Assembly: GCF_008795955.1 (NCBI RefSeq)
Contig: NZ_VMHN01000002.1
Location: 682,001 to 746,000, forward strand
From: Marinobacter denitrificans
GTDB lineage: Bacteria > Pseudomonadota > Gammaproteobacteria > Pseudomonadales > Oleiphilaceae
DNA: 64,000 bases
Reading direction: 5' to 3'
A program made the position numbers and the translations under genes. Under the pieces are notes generated by a model. That model saw only the letters and a program-made list of their open reading frames with translations, was not told where the DNA came from and did not search any database. This document shows positions 46,235 through 54,374 of the stretch, piece by piece. Numbering within the stretch: the first letter of the stretch is position 1; each line of letters starts with the position of its first letter.

Positions 46235-47013
46235 TGGCCCCCGGTCTGGGAGTTATCCTGCGGGGCATCGTCATCCTGCTGCTGGGTATCAGTGTCATCC
46301 TGATCAGCTTGCGCTTCGTTGGCGGCATTAATAATTCCCTGGGCCTGGCTGGTATCGAAATCCGGCAGCGCGAACGTCCGCACCAGCTCACCAAACCGCT
46401 CATGCTCCAGGGTAATTTCGATCCCCAGCGGCAAGGGAACGTTCGGACGGGTACCGGGATTCATGTTTGCCATACTGGCTTCGTCGGGCCAGTCGTCACG
46501 CCAGTTACGCTGGTCGTCCAGAAAGCGGACCGCGAAGTCCGTCACATCCGCCAGCAGCATCATGTCCTGGCTGTTGTCTTCCTGGCCCTGATCGACAGAA
46601 ACCCAGTAGCGACGATGCAGTTCATCACCGGTGTATTCCCAGGCAACCCGTTGCATGGTGCTGCGACGCGTACCCAGCGGATTACGCCACCCCTGGCGAG
46701 TAAGCATCAAGGCAAAGTCATCCTCGCGACTGGTCAATGCCGGCTTGAAGTCGCCGTAGACATCGCGGCCGGGGCGATTGACAATCTGGGTGATATCCCG
46801 CTCGAGCAGGAGCATGGTGCGTTGAATTGAGTCAAACTGTTCAGCGACTTCGTTTACCCGGTCCCTTGACGCCACCACGCTACCCAGTACCTGCCAGACA
46901 CCAAGGCCAATGACCGCAGTGATGGTGACCGCAATCAGCATTTCCATCAGCGTGAAGCCGTTGCGCGCAACGGGCGGCCCGCTTCGGAATCGCTTACGCA
47001 CGGAGACCGGCAT
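46231..47013 (-). CDS. gspJ: Type II secretion minor pseudopilin J
   Basis: This is a 260-residue prepilin. The leader ends ...VARNG and cleavage is before FTLMEMLIAVTITAVIGLG, with the conserved Glu at +5. The C-terminus is an unusual long Asp/Gln-rich tail (DDTDTQQQDDDAPQDN). ATG 47013 shares a base with the gspI stop codon. It forms the pseudopilus tip with GspI and GspK. Confidence 0.92.
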   Translation of the reverse strand: MPVSVRKRFRSGPPVARNGFTLMEMLIAVTITAVIGLGVWQVLGSVVASRDRVNEVAEQFDSIQRTMLLLERDITQIVNRPGRDVYGDFKPALTSREDDFALMLTRQGWRNPLGTRRSTMQRVAWEYTGDELHRRYWVSVDQGQEDNSQDMMLLADVTDFAVRFLDDQRNWRDDWPDEASMANMNPGTRPNVPLPLGIEITLEHERFGELVRTFALPDFDTSQAQGIINAANEAQADQDDTDTQQQDDDAPQDNSQTGGQ

Positions 47014-47387
47014 CAATTGCCACCCATAAAGGCAGACAGTGTGTGTATCGGCGGCGGATCGGATTCATTGCCACGAAAGCGTGCAACGGTCACCTCCACT
47101 CGCAAAATGGCCGGGTCCTCCGTGCCAAGGACGGCCGTTGTGACTTGCCAGCGGGAGGGGCCGTAATCCAGGTCGTCGGTATTCTCAGAAATCTCGGGAG
47201 CGTTTTCCTGCAACCGGAGCTCATTGATCCGGTTGTCCGCAATCCAGCCGGCAAGGGTTTTATCCCGTATGCGCTCGTAACTGGAAATGTATTGGCTACC
47301 CACTTCCGCCGCGGCCGTTGCAATCAGGCCAAACACCAGCAGCGCAACCAGAACCTCTATCAGTGTAAAGCCGCGCTGGGTATTCAT
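47013..47387 (-). CDS. gspI: Type II secretion minor pseudopilin I
   Basis: This is a 124-residue prepilin: leader MNTQRG, then FTLIEVLVALLVFGLIA with Glu+5. The soluble domain is short, as usual for GspI. It overlaps gspH by 4 bases and gspJ by one base, so the set is translationally coupled. Confidence 0.93.
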   Translation of the reverse strand: MNTQRGFTLIEVLVALLVFGLIATAAAEVGSQYISSYERIRDKTLAGWIADNRINELRLQENAPEISENTDDLDYGPSRWQVTTAVLGTEDPAILRVEVTVARFRGNESDPPPIHTLSAFMGGN

Positions 47388-47917
47388 GCCTCGTCGCCTA
47401 CTTCACTTCCCGGGTAGCGCCACTCCATCGGAGAAAAGCCGTCCGAGGCGATGGTGTGCATTCTGGAATCATCCCGGCCGAGAGTGAACTCCAGTTCGAA
47501 CGGCGTTGTTTCGCCACTGGAAAAGAACACGACATCCGGGCGCAGGCGATCCTCTTCGGAGGCCAGCCTGGGCGTATCATTCTCGATGTATTCAGTGACT
47601 GTTATCCACTCCGGAAAGCCCCGTAACCGGAACATCGGCTCGCCCGGCTCCTTCCACTCACCGCTGCGATCCTCCCAGGCCACAAAGCGATACCCTTCAT
47701 CATCGAGGATCAGGCCCAGTTCGGTGTTGTTAAGCACTGCCTGCTCTGAGGCGGTCTGCATCAACAGATACAGTTCGCGTACCTCGTTCTCCATTTCGCG
47801 ATCCCGGGAACTGCCCCCCATCGTCATCACAGCCAGGGAGGCCAGTAACCCTACCACTACCAGGACAACGAGAATCTCGATCAGCGTAAAGCCTGAATGT
47901 CGCGCCCTGGTTTGCAC
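47384..47917 (-). CDS. gspH: Type II secretion minor pseudopilin H
   Basis: This is a 177-residue prepilin: a short leader ending RHSG, then FTLIEILVVLVVVGLLASLAV with Glu+5, and a GspH-type beta domain. I chose GTG 47917 (AGGG 7 bases upstream, just after the gspG stop codon) over GTG 47938, which would overlap gspG. Confidence 0.9.
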   Translation of the reverse strand: MQTRARHSGFTLIEILVVLVVVGLLASLAVMTMGGSSRDREMENEVRELYLLMQTASEQAVLNNTELGLILDDEGYRFVAWEDRSGEWKEPGEPMFRLRGFPEWITVTEYIENDTPRLASEEDRLRPDVVFFSSGETTPFELEFTLGRDDSRMHTIASDGFSPMEWRYPGSEVGDEA

Positions 47918-47919
47918 AA

Positions 47920-48372
47920 TCAGTCCCTGACGTTCCACACACTGATGTCAGCGTCGTCGCCGTCACCGCCTTCGCGGCCATCGGCACCGTAAGAAAAGAG
48001 GTCATACGGACCTTCAGTACCGGGACTGATGTATTGATACTCGTTGCCCCATGGGTCTTCAGGAACACTGTTCAGGTAACCCTCGGGGTTCCAGTTCCGA
48101 GGCTCGGGGCTGCCACTGGGTTTGGAAACGAGTGCTTCAAGCCCCTGCTGGGTGGAGGGATAGTTACTGTTGTCCAGACGGTAAAGGTCAAGAGCGTTGG
48201 CAATATTGCTCATTTGGGTCTCGGCAACCGTTACCCTGGCCTGGTCGCTTCGCCCCATGATGTTTGGCGCCACGATGGCTACCAGCAGGCCCAGGATGAC
48301 CATCACCACCATGATCTCGATCAGGGTAAAACCCCGTTGTTCAGTCTGGTTTTTCATTGTCTTGCTCTTCAT
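47920..48372 (-). CDS. gspG: Type II secretion major pseudopilin G
   Basis: This is a 150-residue major pseudopilin: leader ending TEQRG, then FTLIEIMVVMVILGLLVAIVAPNIMG with Glu+5. The calcium-loop region PWGNEYQYISPGTEGPYDLFSYGADGREGG is intact; the acidic loop binds the stabilising Ca2+. I chose ATG 48372; the frame is open to 48411, and an internal ATG 48357 is also possible. Confidence 0.95.
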   Translation of the reverse strand: MKSKTMKNQTEQRGFTLIEIMVVMVILGLLVAIVAPNIMGRSDQARVTVAETQMSNIANALDLYRLDNSNYPSTQQGLEALVSKPSGSPEPRNWNPEGYLNSVPEDPWGNEYQYISPGTEGPYDLFSYGADGREGGDGDDADISVWNVRD

Positions 48373-48426
48373 CGTTCCATGTCTCTGGGTTTCGAAATGG
48401 GCCGGCGTCAATAGCCGCTATACGGG

Positions 48427-49638
48427 CTATCCAACCAGGTTACTCATATTCAGAATCGGGAGCATGATGGCCAACACAATTATCAGCACCACTACGCCCA
48501 TTACCAGCAACATCATGGGCTCAAACAAACCCACGATGGCCGCGATTTTCGACTGCAGGGTGTTCTCCTGCATGGAGGCGGTCCGCTCCAGCATACTGTC
48601 CAGTTCGCCGCTGGCCTCACCGCTGGCAATCATGTGCAGCATCATCGGCGGGAAATACCCGGTCTGGTCCAGTGAGCGATGCAGTGAACCGCCCTCGCTC
48701 ACTTTCCTTGCTGCGTCCCTCAGTTCCTGGCGCAGGTAGTCATTGGATAATACCTCGCCTGCAATTCGCATGGCATCCACCAGGGGAACGCCACTGGTGG
48801 TCAGGATGCTGAGTGTGCTTGCATATCGGGCGGTGTTAACGCCACGAACCATGCCGGCGAACAGCGGCATATTCAGCAAGCTTTTGTGAAACTGCAGCCT
48901 GAATGCCGGCTTGCGCAGGGACCAACGAAATGCCGCGATACCGAGAATAATCAGTATCAGAAGATAGATACCGTAATCTCCCAGGAAATCCGATACCGCC
49001 AGCATGGCGGATGTCAGTGCGGGTAATTCCTGGCCCTGCTTCACAAATACTTCGATGATATCCGGCACCACGTAGGTCAGCAGGAAAACCACGATGGCGA
49101 TGGCCACCACACTGAGGATAATCGGGTAAATGGCTGCCAGCTGGATCTTCTGGCGTGACTCCTGCCGGGCTTCGGTGTAGTCCGCCAGACGGTTGAGCAC
49201 CAGATCAAGGTGCCCTGCGTGTTCACCGGCTGCGACGGTGGAACGATACAAGCGGGGGAAAGCCCGGGGAAATTCACCAAGACTGTCCGCCAGGCTATAC
49301 CCTTCCATGACTTTCGCGCGTATAGCAATCAGCATGCTGCGAATCCGCGGACTCGATGACTGCTGGGCTGCCGCAGAGAGCGCCTGCTCGATGGGGATGC
49401 CGGATTGTATCAGTGTCGCCAGTTGTCGGGTGACAAGCGCAAGATCGGCGGTTGCAAGACCACCCCGACTGCTCAGTGGGTTGCTGCGGGTCTGCTTTTC
49501 GGTGGCCGGCTCAACCGCCAGGGGCGTCAGGCCCCTTTCACGCAGTTGCTGGCGTACTGCACGGGGTGCATCCGCTTCAACCACACCCTGTTTCTGCTTG
49601 CCACGACTATCGAGAGCTTTGTATTCGAACGCTGGCAT
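48427..49638 (-). CDS. gspF: Type II secretion inner-membrane platform protein F
   Basis: This is a 403-residue polytopic protein with two repeated GspF domains, each with the GYSLADSLGEFPRAFP or GGSLHRSLDQTGYFPPM type motif, and three membrane helices. It begins MPAFEYKALD, the usual GspF start. It forms the platform core that GspE drives. It starts 4 bases after the gspE stop. Confidence 0.95.
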   Translation of the reverse strand: MPAFEYKALDSRGKQKQGVVEADAPRAVRQQLRERGLTPLAVEPATEKQTRSNPLSSRGGLATADLALVTRQLATLIQSGIPIEQALSAAAQQSSSPRIRSMLIAIRAKVMEGYSLADSLGEFPRAFPRLYRSTVAAGEHAGHLDLVLNRLADYTEARQESRQKIQLAAIYPIILSVVAIAIVVFLLTYVVPDIIEVFVKQGQELPALTSAMLAVSDFLGDYGIYLLILIILGIAAFRWSLRKPAFRLQFHKSLLNMPLFAGMVRGVNTARYASTLSILTTSGVPLVDAMRIAGEVLSNDYLRQELRDAARKVSEGGSLHRSLDQTGYFPPMMLHMIASGEASGELDSMLERTASMQENTLQSKIAAIVGLFEPMMLLVMGVVVLIIVLAIMLPILNMSNLVG

Positions 49639-49642
49639 GAAT

Positions 49643-51151
49643 CTACCTGCTCCGGTGGGTCACACGAAGGACCTCTTCAACCGTGGTCACCCCATCCAGG
49701 ATCTTCTGAACGCCATCGGAGTGGATACTCGGGCCATGGAGCCGGGCTTCATGTTCGAGATCCAGCTCCCCTGCCCGTTTGTGGATCAGAGAGCTGATCT
49801 CTTCGTTCACTTCAACCACTTCATAGATACCTATACGGCCGCGGTAGCCCAACTGGTTGCAGTGCTCGCATCCTTTGGCCCGATAGATGGTTGGCGGCCG
49901 GGACGGATCCTGCTGCAGAAACTCGCAATGTTCCTCACTGGGCTCGTAGGGCTCGCGGCAGTCCTTGCAGAGCACCCGCACCAGCCTCTGGGCAACAATG
50001 CCCACCAGACTGGAAGAAATCAGGAATGGCTCGATGCCCATATCCATAAGGCGAGTGATGGCGCCTACGGCCGTGTTGGTGTGCAGGGTGGACAGTACAA
50101 GGTGGCCCGTCAGGCTGGCCTGGACTGCTATTTCAGCCGTTTCAAGATCCCGGATCTCACCAATCATCACCACGTCCGGATCCTGGCGCAAAATCGCCCT
50201 CAGGCCCCGGGCAAAGGTCATGTCCACCTTGGTGTTCACCTGGGTCTGGCCGATACCGGGCAGATTGTACTCGATAGGATCCTCAACCGTCAGGATGTTG
50301 CGGCTGCGGTCGTTAATCTCCTGCAGCGATGCGTACAGGGTTGTGGACTTACCGGAGCCGGTCGGGCCGGTTACCAGCAGGATGCCGTAAGGACGGTAAA
50401 TCAGCTTGCGCAGTATCTTCAGGTCGTTGCCGGCCATGCCCAGAGATTCCAGGCGGATACTGCCAGCCTGCTTGTCGAGCAGACGCAGCACCACCCGTTC
50501 ACCACTGGAGGACGGCATGGTCGAGACCCGGATATCCACTTCCCGGCCGGCGACACGAAGGGCGATACGGCCGTCCTGTGGTACACGCTTTTCAGCAATG
50601 TCCAGCTTGGCCATAACCTTGATACGGGATACCAGCAACGGTGCCAGGGCCCTTTTCGGCTGAACCACTTCCCGCAACACACCATCTACCCGGAAGCGGA
50701 CAACGAGGCGGGTTTCGTAGGTTTCAATATGAACATCGGAGGCGCTGGATTTGACCGCCTCTGTGAGAATTGCATTGATCAGCCGGATTATCGGGGCGTC
50801 GTCTTCCTGTTCCAGCAGATCTTCCGTTTCCGGTACCGAGTCTGCCAACGAGGCCAGATCCATGTCATCGCCGATACCTTCCACCATTTGCATGGCCTCG
50901 GCGGAGTCGTTCTGATAGGCCGCGTTCAGGGCCGCATCAAATCTCGCCGGCTCAATGGTGGAAAATCTGGCCCGGCCACCACTGATGCGATTGGCTTCGG
51001 CCAGTGCAGAATGACCGGCACCCGGGCGCACCAGGATAACGGGCTCGCCGTGGTCGTCGCGGGTCAGAATCACGCCGTTGCGCTTGGCGAACGTAAATGG
51101 AAGACGGCCCAGCGGAGCATCCTGCGGCTGAAGTTCTGTGTCTGTGTCCAC
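49643..51151 (-). CDS. gspE: Type II secretion ATPase E
   Basis: This is a 502-residue hexameric ATPase. Walker A GPTGSGKSTTLYA, an Asp-box near RNILTVEDPIEY, Walker B GEIRDLETAEIA and the zinc-binding tetracysteine region CKDCREPYEP ... CEHCNQLGYRG are all visible. It powers pseudopilus assembly from the cytoplasm. It starts at GTG 51151. It is the first gene of the minus-strand gsp operon and is divergent from gspC (194-base shared promoter region). Confidence 0.95.
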   Translation of the reverse strand: MDTDTELQPQDAPLGRLPFTFAKRNGVILTRDDHGEPVILVRPGAGHSALAEANRISGGRARFSTIEPARFDAALNAAYQNDSAEAMQMVEGIGDDMDLASLADSVPETEDLLEQEDDAPIIRLINAILTEAVKSSASDVHIETYETRLVVRFRVDGVLREVVQPKRALAPLLVSRIKVMAKLDIAEKRVPQDGRIALRVAGREVDIRVSTMPSSSGERVVLRLLDKQAGSIRLESLGMAGNDLKILRKLIYRPYGILLVTGPTGSGKSTTLYASLQEINDRSRNILTVEDPIEYNLPGIGQTQVNTKVDMTFARGLRAILRQDPDVVMIGEIRDLETAEIAVQASLTGHLVLSTLHTNTAVGAITRLMDMGIEPFLISSSLVGIVAQRLVRVLCKDCREPYEPSEEHCEFLQQDPSRPPTIYRAKGCEHCNQLGYRGRIGIYEVVEVNEEISSLIHKRAGELDLEHEARLHGPSIHSDGVQKILDGVTTVEEVLRVTHRSR

Positions 51152-51345
51152 GATCGTCCTCGTTTTGTTGCCGGGGCCGGAAGGCGAGAGTTCCAGAATC
51201 CCTTTTTATTCAATTAATTCAGAAAGGCTACCATAGGATATGGAACCGCTGAATAACTCTATACACTATACTGCCAATAAAACGTTTCAGTCTGATAACC
51301 TGTGAGCCTTTTGCCGGCTCTCATCAGCGCTTTTCGGGACAATCC
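51152..51345. promoter_or_regulatory. Divergent gspE/gspC promoter region
   Basis: AT-rich DNA (including TTCAATTAATTC and TATACACTATACTG) separates the two secretion transcription units and must hold both promoters. I cannot place -35/-10 boxes with confidence. Confidence 0.35.
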
Positions 51346-51999
51346 ATGCTTTTAACCAGCTCGAGGTTACCACTGTTACTCGCCACCGTCGCAGGCATTA
51401 CCATGATCACTGTGACAGCCTGGCAGGGATATCGTTTCTGGCAGAACGAAACCGATACCACCACCTCCACCCCGGCCATGCCTACGCAGACAACGACCAA
51501 TGTCCCGCAGGAGCCGAACATCAATCTGGCCTCTCTTGACCTGTTTGGCAAACCCGGCGAGGTAGCGACTGAGGCAGAAGCAGACACCGAGAATCTGCCG
51601 GAAACCAATCTGCGGCTATTCCTCCGGGGTGTATTGGCCGCTTCCGGAGATTTTCCGGGCAGTGCGCTGATCGAAGACGACAAAAGCAAAACCGAAGCCT
51701 ATCTTGTTGGTGACGAGCTGCCCGGAAACGCCACGCTTCGTTCCGTGCGGTCAAACCGGGTCATCATTGAGAGAGGTGGCAAACTCGAAAATCTGTATTT
51801 CCCGGAAGATGAAGACCGGTCGGGCGTATCCCTGGCATCCACTCAAACCGCCGATGATCAGCAGGAGCCGCAGGCCCAGGCCCGACCAGCCAATACAGAT
51901 CAGTCGTCCTCCAACGCCGGTGACAACAGTGAGCAACGCCGGGAAGAAATCCGCCGGCGACTGGAGCAACTTCGTGAACGCCTGAGAACCAACAACTGA
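51346..51999 (+). CDS. gspC: Type II secretion protein C (XcpP-like, coiled-coil C-terminus)
   Basis: This is a 217-residue inner-membrane protein: a transmembrane helix at about 7-27, a Pro/Thr-rich linker, then the GspC homology region (LASLDLFG, LFLRGVLAAS, AYLVGDELPGNATLRSV, RVIIERGGKLENLYFP). The C-terminus is a charged coiled coil (EQRREEIRRRLEQLRERL) instead of a PDZ domain, as in Pseudomonas XcpP. GspC normally links the platform to the outer-membrane secretin GspD. gspD, usually the next gene, is absent: a LapG-like protease gene follows after 8 bases. Confidence 0.9.
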   Translation: MLLTSSRLPLLLATVAGITMITVTAWQGYRFWQNETDTTTSTPAMPTQTTTNVPQEPNINLASLDLFGKPGEVATEAEADTENLPETNLRLFLRGVLAASGDFPGSALIEDDKSKTEAYLVGDELPGNATLRSVRSNRVIIERGGKLENLYFPEDEDRSGVSLASTQTADDQQEPQAQARPANTDQSSSNAGDNSEQRREEIRRRLEQLRERLRTNN

Positions 52000-52007
52000 G
52001 GACATCC

Positions 52008-52679
52008 ATGGAGACGGCCATACTGATACCCCCACGCCGCTGCTCCCTACTCTCTTTGATCTCGGTGTTCATGATGGTTACCACACTGACGGTGGCCGCT
52101 TTCGAGCTGGGCGAGAAACTGATGGACTATGTCCGCTCCGAATTCGGTGATGAAGCCCACGGCCGCCTCAAAACCTGGCAAAACCTCCACAACATGGCCT
52201 CAAATGCCCCCGTCGACCGGCAGCTCCGGCTGGTCAACTCCTTCTTCAACCGCGCCCGTTTTGTAACCGACATGGAACACTGGGGCGAGGAAGACTACTG
52301 GGCCACGCCCGTAGAATTGCTCACTACCAACGGTGGCGACTGTGAGGATTTCTCCATCGCCAAGTACCTGACACTGAAATCCATGGGGGTGCCGGATGAA
52401 CAGCTGCGCATCGTGTATGTCAAAGCCCTGGAGCTCAACCAGGCCCATATGGTGCTGGCATGGTATCCAGAGCCCGACGCGGACCCGCTGATACTCGATA
52501 ACCTCATCAACGCTATCAAACCCGCATCCCAGCGCCCGGACCTTGAGCCGGTCTACAGCTTCAACGGCGATGGCCTGTGGCTGAATCAATCCGGCGGTGA
52601 CAACAAGCGCATTGGCGAAGCCGAGAAACTCTCCCACTGGCAGGATCTGAACTCACGGCTTATGGACAGCCTCCGGTGA
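52008..52679 (+). CDS. LapG-like periplasmic transglutaminase-fold cysteine protease
   Basis: This is a 223-residue protein. A hydrophobic N-terminal export signal (about 13-31) is followed by a bacterial transglutaminase-like (BTLCP) domain with the catalytic triad Cys112 (GGDCEDFSIAKY), His147 (QAHMVLAW) and Asp164 (LILDNL). LapG proteases cleave the N-terminus of giant RTX adhesins under c-di-GMP control by LapD. No lapD or adhesin is in the window. Here it sits 8 bases after gspC, a position normally held by gspD, so it is probably co-transcribed with gspC. The ATG 52008 has AGGA upstream. Confidence 0.88.
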   Translation: METAILIPPRRCSLLSLISVFMMVTTLTVAAFELGEKLMDYVRSEFGDEAHGRLKTWQNLHNMASNAPVDRQLRLVNSFFNRARFVTDMEHWGEEDYWATPVELLTTNGGDCEDFSIAKYLTLKSMGVPDEQLRIVYVKALELNQAHMVLAWYPEPDADPLILDNLINAIKPASQRPDLEPVYSFNGDGLWLNQSGGDNKRIGEAEKLSHWQDLNSRLMDSLR

Positions 52680-52779
52680 CGTCATAAGACACAACACTTG
52701 TCGCCAAGTGACATAGCCGCCGCAAAAATTGCCGGTACAATCCAGGGCATACTGAAACCACTGTGGAAGGATGACCAAT

Positions 52780-54372
52780 ATGCGACGCTGGAACGGCTGG
52801 GGCGACGACCAGTTCAACCTCGAATTACCGGATGGCGGGCGCCAGTTCCTTGAAGATCGCATCGGTACTGCCACCCCACTCAGTGACACTTCCCTTGACG
52901 CTGCCTGTGCACAGGTGCCGGCCAGCCGTTTGCCAGAGCATCCTGAGGTGGTCACAACGCCGGAAGACCGGGTACGCCACGCCCGTGGCCAGAGCCTGGC
53001 TGACTGGCTTGCCATGCGCAGTGGTGACTTCGGTGTTTTCCCGGATGGGGTGGCTTACCCCGAATCATCCCAGGCTGTCGCAACGCTGCTTCGCTACGCC
53101 GGGGAACATGGTCTTGCCGTGATTCCCTACGGCGGCGGAACCAGCGTTGCCGGGCATATCAACCCGGTTGAGGGCGAGAAACCGGTGTTGACCGTCGATA
53201 TGGGCCGCATGAACCGGCTGATAGATCTGGACCGCGAAAGCCAGATTGCCACCTTTGGGGCCGGCACTCCCGGCCCGCTGGTGGAATCCCAGCTACGGGC
53301 GCAGGGCTATACCCTCGGTCACTTCCCCCAGTCGTTCGAGCTGTCCACTATCGGAGGCTGGGTAGCCAGCCGTTCCAGCGGCCAACAGTCGCTGCGCTAT
53401 GGGCGTATTGAGCAGTTATTCGCGGGAGGACGCATTGAAACACTCAAGGGCACACTGCAGATCCCTACCTTCCCTGCCTCCAGTGCTGGCCCCGATATCC
53501 GCGAATTGATTCTGGGCTCCGAGGGCCGCATAGGTCTGATCACGGAAGTAAAGGTAAGGGTTACACCCCTGCCCGCCCATGAGAGCTTTCACGTGGTGTT
53601 TTTCCCCTCCTGGGACAAAGCCAGGACGGCCTGCCGTAAGCTGGTCCAGAACCGCACCCAGCTTTCCATGCTGCGACTGAGTAACGCCACCGAGACCGAA
53701 ACCCAGCTTGCACTCGCAGGGCATCCCGCTCTGATCGGCATGCTCGAATCCTACCTCTCCCTGCGCGGAACAAAAGACGGCAAGTGCATGATGACCTTCG
53801 GCATCACCGGCAGTAAACGCCAGTGCAGCAATGCCCTGAAAGAAACCCGTTCCATCTGCAGCGAATACGACGGCATTTACACCGGCAGAAAGCTGGGGGA
53901 CAAATGGGCCGCCAAACGCTTCACCATGCCCTACCTGAGAGAAGCTCTGTGGCAGTTAGGCTATGCCGTCGACACCCTGGAGACGGCCACCGACTGGGAT
54001 AACGTTGATCATCTCTTGAGCCGAATTGAAGAAAACCTGCGTAACCAATTGAATGAAGAGAAAGAGTCAGTCCACGTATTCACTCACCTTTCGCATTTTT
54101 ACCCCCAGGGCTGCAGCATCTACACCACCTACGTGTTCCGGGTTGCTGACAGCTATGACAAGACCCTGGCCCGCTGGAAGGCCCTCAAAGACAGTACGTC
54201 TGCCGTTATCGTCAATAATCGCGGCACCATCAGCCACCAGCACGGCGTCGGTAAAGATCATGCCCCCTACCTCCCGGTCGAGAAAGGTGAGCTGGGCATG
54301 CTGGCGATTGGCACGCTGTGCCATACCTTCGACCCGGCAGGGCTGCTGAATCCCAAAACACTGGTTGAATAA
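52780..54372 (+). CDS. FAD-binding oxidase related to alkyldihydroxyacetonephosphate synthase
   Basis: This is a 530-residue VAO/PCMH-type flavoprotein. The FAD domain contains IPYGGGTSVAGHIN and GHFPQSFELSTIGGWVASRSSGQQSLRYG, the latter block being characteristic of alkyl-DHAP synthase. The C-terminal SHQHGVGKDHAPYL also fits that family. Alkyl-DHAP synthase swaps an acyl group for a fatty alcohol to make ether lipids; bacterial relatives may do this or act as simple dehydrogenases. I use ATG 52780, nine bases after AAGG. A GlpD-like gene follows after two bases, then an FGGY kinase gene, indicating a glycerol-phosphate-linked pathway. Confidence 0.87.
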   Translation: MRRWNGWGDDQFNLELPDGGRQFLEDRIGTATPLSDTSLDAACAQVPASRLPEHPEVVTTPEDRVRHARGQSLADWLAMRSGDFGVFPDGVAYPESSQAVATLLRYAGEHGLAVIPYGGGTSVAGHINPVEGEKPVLTVDMGRMNRLIDLDRESQIATFGAGTPGPLVESQLRAQGYTLGHFPQSFELSTIGGWVASRSSGQQSLRYGRIEQLFAGGRIETLKGTLQIPTFPASSAGPDIRELILGSEGRIGLITEVKVRVTPLPAHESFHVVFFPSWDKARTACRKLVQNRTQLSMLRLSNATETETQLALAGHPALIGMLESYLSLRGTKDGKCMMTFGITGSKRQCSNALKETRSICSEYDGIYTGRKLGDKWAAKRFTMPYLREALWQLGYAVDTLETATDWDNVDHLLSRIEENLRNQLNEEKESVHVFTHLSHFYPQGCSIYTTYVFRVADSYDKTLARWKALKDSTSAVIVNNRGTISHQHGVGKDHAPYLPVEKGELGMLAIGTLCHTFDPAGLLNPKTLVE

Positions 54373-54374
54373 CA

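Noticed and set aside
45251-46303. 350-codon plus-strand open frame opposite gspK
   Set aside because: Shadow of gspK; the pseudopilin motif and overlaps fix the real strand.
49193-51217. 674-codon plus-strand open frame opposite gspE and gspF
   Set aside because: It is antisense to two clear type II secretion genes; its translation has no recognisable domain and the composition of a high-GC shadow frame.
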